Position numbers and translations under genes: made by a program. Below the pieces are notes generated by a model. The model was not told the origin of the DNA. It made no database searches and saw only the letters and a program-made list of their open reading frames with translations. DNA of 64,000 bases from Streptomyces coeruleorubidus (GTDB lineage Bacteria > Actinomycetota > Actinomycetes > Streptomycetales > Streptomycetaceae), in NCBI RefSeq assembly GCF_028885415.1, contig NZ_CP118527.1, forward strand, positions 6,200,001 to 6,264,000, read 5' to 3'. This document shows, one piece after another, positions 1 to 6,673 of this stretch (positions within the stretch are counted from its first letter, which is position 1; each line of letters begins with the position of its first letter).

Positions 1-214
1 GTTCCTCCCCGGTACGCACGCGCCCCCAGTGCGCCGCGGCGGATGCACGCTATGCGCTCCCATGGGCGATCGGACCCGAGTTGGGGTGATGTCACCCGAA
101 CGGGTGGGCGGAGTGGCGGTGCGGGCACCGGACGCGTCCGCTCTTTCGCGGGTGGGGTGGGGCTGCGATGATCGGGGCGGTGAGGTTGTTAACCCGCGTT
201 AACCGGAGGGTGTC
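1..214. other. Left-edge intergenic region
   Basis: No convincing coding sequence is seen. The stretch ends with the RBS of the enoyl-CoA hydratase gene (GGAGGG, 205-210) and a GTTAAC repeat listed separately. The gene to the left is outside the window. Confidence 0.5.
188..203. promoter_or_regulatory. GTTAAC-N4-GTTAAC dyad next to a ribosome binding site
   Basis: Two GTTAAC hexamers, each self-palindromic, are separated by CCGC and end one base before the GGAGGG RBS of the gene starting at 215. The element is AT-rich in a very GC-rich context, so it is unlikely to be chance. Its position suggests an operator or a translation-level site. No regulator is assigned. Confidence 0.4.
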
Positions 215-1015
215 ATGAGTGAGGAACGGTTCGGGGAGTTCGTGCTGGTGCGGCGGCATGAGCAGGGGCATGTCGCGGAGCTCGTCCTCGACCGGCCCAA
301 GGCCATGAACGCGGTGTCGACGCAGATGGCGCGGTCCATCGCCGGGGCGTGTGCGGCGCTGGGGGAGGACCGGGACGTACGGGTGGTCGTCCTGACCTCG
401 ACGCATGAGCGGGCGTTCTGTGTCGGGGCCGATCTGAAGGAGCGGAACTCGTTCAGTGATGCGGAGCTGGTGCGGCAGCGGCCGGTGGCGCGGGGGGCGT
501 ACACCGGGGTGCTGGAGTTGCCGGTGCCGACGGTGGCGGCGGTGCACGGGTTCGCGCTGGGGGGCGGGTTCGAGCTGGCGCTGGCGTGTGACGTGATCGT
601 GGCGGACCGGACGGCGGTGGTGGGGTTGCCGGAGGTGTCGGTGGGGGTGATTCCCGGGGGCGGGGGTACGCAGTTGCTGCCGCGGCGGGTGGGGGCGGCG
701 CGGGCGGCTGAGCTGATCTTCTCGGCGCGGCGGGTGGAGGCTGTCGAGGCGGGGGAGTTGGGGCTGGTCGATCAGGTGGTGGAAGAGGGGCGGGATCGGG
801 AGTCGGCGTTGGCGCTGGCTGCTCGGATCGCCGGGAATTCGCCTGTGGGGTTGCGGGCGGCGAAGCGGGCGTTGCGGTTGGGGCAGGGGTTGGATCTGCG
901 GGCCGGGCTCGAGGTGGAGGATGCGGCCTGGCGGGCTGTGGCGTTTTCGGGGGATCGGGCGGAGGGGGTCGCTGCGTTCAATGAGAAGCGGAGGCCGCAG
1001 TGGCCGGGGGAGTGA
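215..1015 (+). CDS. Enoyl-CoA hydratase/isomerase family protein
   Basis: A 266-residue crotonase-fold protein, normal length for the family. The N-terminal half has the expected RPKAMNAVS motif, the first oxyanion-hole segment (FCVGADLKER), and the second around HGFALGGGFELALACD. The glutamate of LPEVSVGVIPGGGGTQLL sits where catalytic Glu occurs in hydratases. Likely role: syn-hydration of trans-2-enoyl-CoA in fatty-acid or branched-acid catabolism, in the cytosol. The start is set by GGAGGG five bases upstream of ATG. It stands alone: the next gene is 190 bp downstream, after a strong hairpin. The exact acyl-CoA substrate cannot be read from the sequence. Confidence 0.9.
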   Translation: MSEERFGEFVLVRRHEQGHVAELVLDRPKAMNAVSTQMARSIAGACAALGEDRDVRVVVLTSTHERAFCVGADLKERNSFSDAELVRQRPVARGAYTGVLELPVPTVAAVHGFALGGGFELALACDVIVADRTAVVGLPEVSVGVIPGGGGTQLLPRRVGAARAAELIFSARRVEAVEAGELGLVDQVVEEGRDRESALALAARIAGNSPVGLRAAKRALRLGQGLDLRAGLEVEDAAWRAVAFSGDRAEGVAAFNEKRRPQWPGE

Positions 1016-1088
1016 GCTGAGGGTTGGTTGCTGGGTGCTCGGCGTGGGGGCTGGGGCCGGGTGGGGCCGCAGCCCGGCGTAGCGGGGT

Positions 1089-1123
1089 GCCGCTTCTTCG
1101 GGGCGGGCGCCGCCCCGAGCGGC
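1089..1123. terminator. Hairpin terminator after the enoyl-CoA hydratase gene
   Basis: The inner stem TCGGGGCGG/CCGCCCCGA (1098-1106/1110-1118) has a 3-nt loop, extended by an outer GCCGC/GCGGC pair. There is no U tract, as is usual for Streptomyces. Confidence 0.6.
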
Positions 1124-1197
1124 ACGACTGCCCGCAGCTAGGCGGCTTCGTTCTCCCCGTTCGCCCCGTCAACAGAACCAAATGGCTGGAAACTGCC

Positions 1198-1203
1198 TAG
1201 CCT
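1198..1203 (+). promoter_or_regulatory. -10 element TAGCCT, candidate leaderless promoter of cdgE
   Basis: TAGCCT fits TAnnnT and lies 6 bases before the ATG at 1210. No Shine-Dalgarno sequence precedes the start. This spacing is the hallmark of leaderless mRNAs in actinobacteria. A good -35 is not visible. Confidence 0.4.
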
Positions 1204-1206
1204 GGG

Positions 1207-2361
1207 GTGATGGGTGAGGACAGACGGCTCGTGGCTGTCGTCGCGTTGGCTCAGGGGATGGCGGCCGCGCACGGGTCGCGTGAGGCGTGGCGTGCGGCGG
1301 CTGTCGGGGCGTGCCGGGCGCTGGGCGGGAGCTTTGCCGCGCTGTCGGTGTGGGAGCGGGAGCTCGGGCGGCTGAAGGTCCTCGTCAACGTCGGTGAGCT
1401 GGCCGACGGGGAAGAGGAGTTCCCGGAGGACGAGTCCTACCCGGTGCACCAGTTCGCCGAGATCACCGAGTTCCTGCACGAGCAGTGGGCCGGCGGCGGG
1501 GAGCCGGACGCCTGGGTGGAGACGGCCGAGGGGCCCGCCGCCGGGCGGCGTCCCGGCTACTGCCACCAGCGCGTCGCCGCCCTGCGCCGCCGTGGCCGCG
1601 GCTGCTGCGTGGTCGCGCCCATCGTGCTGCACGGCCGGGCCTGGGGCGAGCTGTACGTCGCCCGGCCGGCCGGGGAGCCCGTCTTCGAGCGGGCCGACGC
1701 CGACTTCGCCACCGTCCTGGCCGCCGTCGTCGCCGCCGGCATCGCCCAGACCGAGCGGCTGGAGGAGGCCCGGCGCCTCGCGTTCACCGACGCGCTGACG
1801 GGGCTGGCCAACCGCCGTGCCGTGGACGTACGCCTGGAGCAGGCGATCGAGCGGCACCGCAGGGACGGAGCCGTCGTCAGCCTCGTCGTCTGCGATCTGA
1901 ACGGGCTCAAGCGCGTCAACGACACCCACGGGCACGCCGCCGGCGACCGGCTCCTGGAGCGTTTCGGCTCCGTGCTGTCACTGTGCGGGGCCATGCTGCC
2001 GGGAGCCCTGGCGGCACGGCTCGGCGGGGACGAGTTCTGTCTGCTCGCGGTCGGGCCCCCCGCCGACCAGGTCGTGAAGGCGGCCGGTGAACTGTGCAGC
2101 CGGGCGGCGGAGTTGGAGCTCGGGGACGGTGTGGCCTGCGGGGTCGCCTCCACCGAGGATCCGATCGGGCCCGTGAGCTCCGCCCGCCGGCTGTTCCGGC
2201 TCGCCGACGCGGCCCAGTACCGGGCGAAGGCCGAGCGGGCCACCCGGCCGGTCGTCGCCGGGCGGGCCGGGCCCGACGATCCCGTGATGCGGCTCGCGGA
2301 CGAGCCGTCCCAGGAGGCCGACGGCGAGCGCCGGCGGTTCCGGGGCCGGCACGCGCCCTGA
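1207..2361 (+). CDS. cdgE: GAF-GGDEF diguanylate cyclase
   Basis: A 384-residue soluble protein. The N-terminal ~190 residues form a GAF-like sensory domain (ending near FERADADFATVLAAVVAAG). They are followed by a GGDEF domain beginning FTDALTGLANRRA and carrying an intact LGGDEFC active site at about residues 272-277. It should condense two GTP to c-di-GMP, which controls the developmental switch in Streptomyces through BldD. I do not see the RxxD inhibitory site upstream of GGDEF, so product inhibition by that route seems absent. No EAL domain is present. GTG (1207) and ATG (1210) are both possible starts; the -10 spacing favours a leaderless start here. The symbol cdgE is from memory of the GAF-GGDEF member next to hutH in S. 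coelicolor. Confidence 0.82.
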   Translation: MMGEDRRLVAVVALAQGMAAAHGSREAWRAAAVGACRALGGSFAALSVWERELGRLKVLVNVGELADGEEEFPEDESYPVHQFAEITEFLHEQWAGGGEPDAWVETAEGPAAGRRPGYCHQRVAALRRRGRGCCVVAPIVLHGRAWGELYVARPAGEPVFERADADFATVLAAVVAAGIAQTERLEEARRLAFTDALTGLANRRAVDVRLEQAIERHRRDGAVVSLVVCDLNGLKRVNDTHGHAAGDRLLERFGSVLSLCGAMLPGALAARLGGDEFCLLAVGPPADQVVKAAGELCSRAAELELGDGVACGVASTEDPIGPVSSARRLFRLADAAQYRAKAERATRPVVAGRAGPDDPVMRLADEPSQEADGERRRFRGRHAP

Positions 2362-2415
2362 CACGAGCCCCGGGCGGTGTGACATATCGGTAAGGGGCGA
2401 ACCCCGCCCCCAGTG

Positions 2416-2444
2416 GTGACATCATCGAATTCACTGCGTACGCT
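2416..2444 (+). promoter_or_regulatory. hutH promoter, leaderless type
   Basis: GTGACA (2416-2421) and TACGCT (2439-2444) are separated by exactly 17 bp, and the ATG at 2452 follows 7 bases after the -10. No RBS is present. The arrangement supports transcription starting at or near the ATG. Confidence 0.55.
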
Positions 2445-2451
2445 CCTGAAT

Positions 2452-3996
2452 ATGGATATGCACACTGTGGTGGTGGGGACGTCCGGGGTGACCGCGTCCG
2501 ACGTGCTCGCCGTGGCGCGCGGCGGCGCCCGCGTCCAGCTCTCCGAGGAGGCCGTGGCCGCCCTCGCCGCGGCCCGCGAGATCGTGGACGCGCTGGCGGC
2601 CAAGCCCGACCCCGTGTACGGCGTGAGCACCGGCTTCGGGGCCCTGGCGACCCGGCACATCAGCCCGGAGCTGCGCGCACAGCTCCAGCGCAACATCGTC
2701 CGCTCGCACGCCGCCGGCATGGGGCCGGCGGTGGAGCGGGACGTCGTACGCGCCCTGATGTTCCTGCGGCTGAAGACCGTCTGCTCCGGGCACACCGGCG
2801 TACGGCCCGAGGTCGCGCAGACCATGGCCGACCTCCTCAACGCCGGTATCACCCCGGTCGTGCACGAGTACGGCTCCCTCGGCTGCTCCGGCGACCTCGC
2901 ACCGCTGTCGCACTGCGCGCTCGCGCTCATGGGGGAGGGGGACGCCGAGGGCCCCGACGGTGTCGTGCGCCCGGCCGCCGAACTCCTCGCCGCGCACGGC
3001 ATCCAGCCGGTCGAACTGCGCGAGAAGGAAGGCCTGGCCCTCCTCAACGGCACCGACGGCATGCTCGGCATGCTGGTCATGGCCCTGGCCGACCTGGACA
3101 CGCTCTACCGGTCCGCCGACGTCACGGCCGCCCTGTCGCTGGAGGCCCTGCTCGGCACCGACAAGGTCCTCGCCCCCGAGCTGCACGCCATCCGGCCGCA
3201 CCCGGGGCAGGCCGCCAGTGCCGCCAACATGTTGGCGGTGCTGAAGGGTTCGGGCCTGACCGGCCATCACCAGGACGACGCCCCGCGCGTCCAGGACGCC
3301 TACTCGGTGCGCTGCGCCCCGCAGGTCGCCGGGGCCGGGCGGGACACCATGGCCCACGCCCGGCTGGTCGCCGACCGTGAGCTGGCCTCCGCCGTCGACA
3401 ATCCGGTCGTGCTGCCCGACGGGCGCGTGGAGTCCAACGGCAACTTCCACGGGGCGCCGGTCGCCTACGTCCTGGACTTCCTCGCCGTCGCCGTCGCCGA
3501 CCTCGGCTCGATCGCCGAGCGGCGCACCGACCGGCTGCTCGACAAGAACCGCAGCCACGGCCTGCCGCCGTTCCTCGCCGACGACGCCGGTGTGGACTCG
3601 GGCCTGATGATCGCTCAGTACACCCAGGCCGCGCTGGTGAGCGAGCTGAAGCGGCTCGCCGTACCGGCGTCCGCCGACTCGATCCCGTCATCCGCCATGC
3701 AGGAGGACCACGTCTCGATGGGCTGGTCGGCGGCGCGCAAGCTGCGCACGGCCGTCGACAATCTCACCCGGGTCCTGGCCGTCGAGCTGTACGCCGCCAC
3801 ACGCGCGATCGAACTGCGCGAGGGACTGACCCCGGCGCCCGCGACGCGGGCGGTCATCGACGCCCTGCGGGAAGCGGGAGTTCAGGGCCCGGGACCGGAC
3901 CGGTTCCTGGCGCCCGACCTGGCCGCGGCGGACACGTTCGTGCGCGACGGGCGGCTGCTGGCAGCGGTGGAGACGGTCACCGGCCCGCTTCAGTAG
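2452..3996 (+). CDS. hutH: Histidine ammonia-lyase
   Basis: A 514-residue histidase (usual ~510) that deaminates L-histidine to urocanate, the first step of histidine use. The prosthetic MIO group forms autocatalytically from three residues in GSLGCSGDLAPLSH; here the triplet is Cys145-Ser146-Gly147, with Cys in place of the common Ala. This Cys variant is known from Streptomyces HutH. The C-terminal active-site segments (YSVRCAPQV, DNPV, SNGNFHG, and SIPSSAMQEDHVSMG) are intact. The start MDMHTV is chosen because the ATG at 2452 lies at leaderless spacing from a good promoter; an in-frame GTG at 2413 lies upstream of the -35 and is rejected. No other hut gene is adjacent, so the pathway is dispersed. 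Confidence 0.95.
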   Translation: MDMHTVVVGTSGVTASDVLAVARGGARVQLSEEAVAALAAAREIVDALAAKPDPVYGVSTGFGALATRHISPELRAQLQRNIVRSHAAGMGPAVERDVVRALMFLRLKTVCSGHTGVRPEVAQTMADLLNAGITPVVHEYGSLGCSGDLAPLSHCALALMGEGDAEGPDGVVRPAAELLAAHGIQPVELREKEGLALLNGTDGMLGMLVMALADLDTLYRSADVTAALSLEALLGTDKVLAPELHAIRPHPGQAASAANMLAVLKGSGLTGHHQDDAPRVQDAYSVRCAPQVAGAGRDTMAHARLVADRELASAVDNPVVLPDGRVESNGNFHGAPVAYVLDFLAVAVADLGSIAERRTDRLLDKNRSHGLPPFLADDAGVDSGLMIAQYTQAALVSELKRLAVPASADSIPSSAMQEDHVSMGWSAARKLRTAVDNLTRVLAVELYAATRAIELREGLTPAPATRAVIDALREAGVQGPGPDRFLAPDLAAADTFVRDGRLLAAVETVTGPLQ

Positions 3997-4042
3997 ACGG
4001 CGCTTCAGTAAGAGAAGGACTGCGTTTCGGTAGGAGATGACG

Positions 4043-4075
4043 GGCCGGTGCCCTGCCGGCGGCAGGGCACCGGCC
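4043..4075. terminator. Bidirectional terminator between hutH and the LAxTG gene
   Basis: A perfect 15-bp stem (GGCCGGTGCCCTGCC and its complement) with a 3-nt loop lies between two convergent genes. Confidence 0.8.
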
Positions 4076-4083
4076 GCGTGACG

Positions 4084-4398
4084 TCAGAAGCCGAGCCGTT
4101 CCCGGCGGACCGAGTACGCGACGAAGCCCGCGCCCAGCGTGAGGAAGAGCGTGCCGCCGAGGACGTACGGCGTGCTGTCGAAGCTGCCCGTGTCGGCGAG
4201 GCGGGTGCCCGTGACGGTGTCGCCCGCGGTCGTGGCCGCGATCCGCGCCTGCTCCGCGACCTGCGGCGACGGGCTCGCCGCCACCGCGTCTCTCACCGGG
4301 GAGTCCGACGTCGCGTTGGCGGACGGGACGAACCACAGGGCGCCCAGCAGGGTCGCCGCGGCAGTGGCGGTCAGCAACGGACGGCGAGCGGATGACAC
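4084..4398 (-). CDS. Small LAxTG-type cell-wall-anchored protein
   Basis: A 104-residue precursor. It has an N-terminal Sec signal (basic start, hydrophobic LLTATAAATLLGALWFV, cleavage near SANA) and a C-terminal sorting signal: LADTG, a hydrophobic segment (YVLGGTLFLTLGAGFVAYSV) and an RRERLGF tail. LAxTG is the motif used by Streptomyces class E sortases, which anchor the long chaplins. After processing only about 45 residues would remain on the wall, with no recognised domain. The start is GTG, with an AGGGGA-like RBS upstream. Its function is unknown. It runs convergent to hutH. Confidence 0.75.
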   Translation of the reverse strand: MSSARRPLLTATAAATLLGALWFVPSANATSDSPVRDAVAASPSPQVAEQARIAATTAGDTVTGTRLADTGSFDSTPYVLGGTLFLTLGAGFVAYSVRRERLGF

Positions 4399-4495
4399 GG
4401 AATATCGATCCCCTTGTGGCGCTGGCGAATTGGCCGTGTGGGGCGATGTTAGTGAAAGTCGCGGGTCACGGGAAAGTCACGGGAGGTCCTCGACG

Positions 4496-4501
4496 TACGC
4501 T
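4496..4501 (+). promoter_or_regulatory. -10 element TACGCT, candidate leaderless promoter
   Basis: TACGCT is the same hexamer as in the hutH promoter and ends 6 bases before the ATG at 4508. No RBS is present. Confidence 0.4.
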
Positions 4502-4507
4502 CGCGCC

Positions 4508-4840
4508 ATGAGCACTCCAGAGACATCACGTTTTGTCCGGCTTCGGGTGGAACTCGTTCTCGAAGTCGAGGACGCGGACGCGATCACCAAGGCCGCGCTG
4601 CGCCGGATCGCCGACGACGGTGAGATGCCGGCGGCGGAACGGGTCCACGCCGAAGGCGCTGTGACGGAAGACACGGCGGAGGCCCTCGCCTACCTCGTGG
4701 ACCCTTTCGACCTGGTCAGCCAGGTGCCGGGGGTGGAGCTCCAGCAGGCAGGCTGGAGCAGCGAGCGGATCGACTACGACCCCGATTCGCCGGACTGGGA
4801 CCTCGACGAGGATGATGTCGACGACGACAGCGACAGCTGA
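4508..4840 (+). CDS. Conserved hypothetical acidic protein
   Basis: A 110-residue cytosolic protein with an alpha/beta-looking N-terminal part (FVRLRVELVLEVEDADAITKAAL) and a highly acidic C-terminus that is mostly Asp, Glu and Ser. There is no signal peptide, membrane segment or known catalytic motif. The ATG is chosen because it sits at leaderless distance from TACGCT; the reading frame stays open for ~370 bp upstream but that part looks non-coding. It is a standalone gene between a sortase substrate on the other strand and an L,D-transpeptidase. No function is assigned. Confidence 0.7.
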   Translation: MSTPETSRFVRLRVELVLEVEDADAITKAALRRIADDGEMPAAERVHAEGAVTEDTAEALAYLVDPFDLVSQVPGVELQQAGWSSERIDYDPDSPDWDLDEDDVDDDSDS

Positions 4841-5117
4841 GGCACTTGGGAAAATAGTGACCCCGGGCGGCAACCGTCGTCCGGGGTCTTGGCGTCTCAA
4901 GCGGCGCACCCACCTCAGCCGCACCGTTCGCGCCCGTGTGCTGCGGACGGACGCGGACGTGGTGATCCCCACACGTGCGCGACATGGGGAACCGGACGAA
5001 CCGGTCGTAGCGTTGAAAGTTCTCGTCGAGGACTCGCGAGTCCTGACGGGGGCACTTGGACTTTTGACGGGGACGTTCGGGGTTTTGGGGAAATCGGCAA
5101 CGATGGAGAAGCGTGTG

Positions 5118-6368
5118 ATGACGATCAGTAAGCGGCGCAAGGGCCTCACGGTCGCGTCCGCACTGCTCGGCGGAGTGCTGGTGCTCTCGGCCTGTTCCGG
5201 CGGCGGTGACAGCGCCTCCGGGGGCGACGGCGGCGACAGCTCCCAGTCGAAGGTCGACGAGGCCGCGGCCAAGAAGGCCTCCAAGGCCCAGATCAAGATC
5301 ACGCCCGAGGACGGCTCCGACAACGCCTCCATCAACAACTCCGCCACCGTCACCGTGAGCAAGGGCACGCTCACAAGCGTCAAGATGACGACGTCCGACG
5401 GGGCGGAGGTCAGCGGCGAGATATCCGCCGACAAGACCAGCTGGAAGCCCAGCGCGCAGCTGGAGCGCTCCACCACCTACAAGCTGGCGGCGGAGGCGAA
5501 GGACTCCGAGGGCCGCGTCGCCCACGAGAACGCCTCGTTCACCACGGTCTCCCCCGCCAACAGCTTCATAGGCAACTTCACCCCGGACGACGGCACCACC
5601 GTGGGCGTCGGCATGCCGGTCTCGATCAACTTCGACAAGGCGATCACCAACAAGGCCGCCGTCCAGAAGGGCGTCAAGGTCAGCACGACCAGCGGCCAGG
5701 AGGTCGCCTGCCACTGGTTCAACGCCAACCGCATGGACTGCCGCCCCGAGGACTACTGGAAGGAAGGCTCCACCGTCACGCTGAAGCTCGCGCTCGACGG
5801 TGTCGAGGGTGCCGAGGGCGTCTACGGCGTCCAGCAGAAGACGGTCACGTTCAAGGTCGGCCGCAACCAGGTCTCGTACGTCGACGCGAAGACCAAGCAG
5901 ATGAAGATCACGCAGGACGGCAAGGTCGTCCGGACGATCCCCATCTCCGCCGGCTCGCCGGACAACAAGACCTACCAGGGCATCATGGTGATGTCCGAGA
6001 AGTTCAAGGAGACGCGCATGAACGGCGCGACCGTGGGCTTCACGGACGACGACGGCAAGGGCGAGTACGACATCAAGGACGTGCCGCACGCCATCCGCCT
6101 GTCCAGCTCCGGCACCTTCATCCACGGCAACTACTGGGGCGCGAAGTCCATCTTCGGCAACGTGAACACGAGCCACGGCTGCGTCGGCCTCCAGGACGCG
6201 AAGGGCGCCGACGACCCGAACACCCCGGGCGCGTGGTTCTACAACAACTCGATGATCGGTGACGTGGTGGTCGTCGAGAACACCGGCGACAAGACCATCG
6301 CGCCGGACAACGGACTCAACGGATGGAACATGAGCTGGGCCGACTGGAAGGCCGGTTCGGCGCTCTGA
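5118..6368 (+). CDS. L,D-transpeptidase lipoprotein with Ig-like domains
   Basis: A 416-residue lipoprotein with lipobox LSAC after a hydrophobic signal, then a Gly/Ser/Asp linker. Two Ig-like all-beta domains follow (about residues 55-245), then a C-terminal YkuD domain. The catalytic signature HGNYW...SHGCVGL is complete, with His353 and Cys355. It should form 3-3 peptidoglycan cross-links outside the membrane, like mycobacterial LdtMt2. The start at 5118 is preferred because GGAGAA (5105-5110) is 7 bases upstream; an ATG at 5103 adds five residues and has no RBS. A hairpin terminator follows. It is monocistronic. Confidence 0.9.
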   Translation: MTISKRRKGLTVASALLGGVLVLSACSGGGDSASGGDGGDSSQSKVDEAAAKKASKAQIKITPEDGSDNASINNSATVTVSKGTLTSVKMTTSDGAEVSGEISADKTSWKPSAQLERSTTYKLAAEAKDSEGRVAHENASFTTVSPANSFIGNFTPDDGTTVGVGMPVSINFDKAITNKAAVQKGVKVSTTSGQEVACHWFNANRMDCRPEDYWKEGSTVTLKLALDGVEGAEGVYGVQQKTVTFKVGRNQVSYVDAKTKQMKITQDGKVVRTIPISAGSPDNKTYQGIMVMSEKFKETRMNGATVGFTDDDGKGEYDIKDVPHAIRLSSSGTFIHGNYWGAKSIFGNVNTSHGCVGLQDAKGADDPNTPGAWFYNNSMIGDVVVVENTGDKTIAPDNGLNGWNMSWADWKAGSAL

Positions 6369-6393
6369 CGACCCCGTAGCCTCACGTGAGGGA

Positions 6394-6430
6394 GCCGCCG
6401 CTCTGCCCCGATTCCGGGGCGGGCGGCGGC
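6394..6430 (+). terminator. Terminator of the L,D-transpeptidase gene
   Basis: Outer stem GCCGCCGC/GCGGCGGC and inner stem GCCCCG/CGGGGC around an ATTC loop, 25 bp after the stop codon. A few T residues follow the hairpin. Confidence 0.7.
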
Positions 6431-6553
6431 TTCGGTATTCTCTCCCCTTCTTGTGTCAAGGGGAACACGCGTGCGCAATGGTCCTGCCCTGTAACGGAGT
6501 TCCGGCAGCCGTGTAACAGCCTGTCGACGGATCTCTTACCTTCCTCTCATCTA

Positions 6554-6582
6554 TTGAGTGCCTGATCACCCCTCGGCATACT
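6554..6582 (+). promoter_or_regulatory. Candidate promoter of the subtilase gene
   Basis: TTGAGT (6554-6559), a 17-bp spacer and CATACT (6577-6582). This predicts a start near 6589 and an ~85-nt leader that includes the 6629-6653 hairpin. Confidence 0.45.
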
Positions 6583-6628
6583 GCGTGTTCCGGGGGGTGT
6601 ACGTCCATGCGTACGAGACCACCCCCGG

Positions 6629-6653
6629 CCGGGTGAACGGGGAATTCACCCGG
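6629..6653 (+). promoter_or_regulatory. Perfect inverted repeat in the subtilase leader
   Basis: CCGGGTGAA and TTCACCCGG with a 7-nt loop end 10 bases before the RBS (AAGGGGGA). It could be an operator or an mRNA hairpin that affects translation. Confidence 0.45.
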
Positions 6654-6673
6654 TACTTCTGCAAGGGGGAAAC

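Larger units (their letters stand above)
6369..6673. other. Intergenic region upstream of the subtilase
   Basis: These 305 bp hold no gene. They contain a terminator hairpin (6394-6430), a sigma-70-like promoter (6554-6582) and a perfect 9-bp inverted repeat (6629-6653) just before the subtilase start, each listed separately. Confidence 0.6.
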
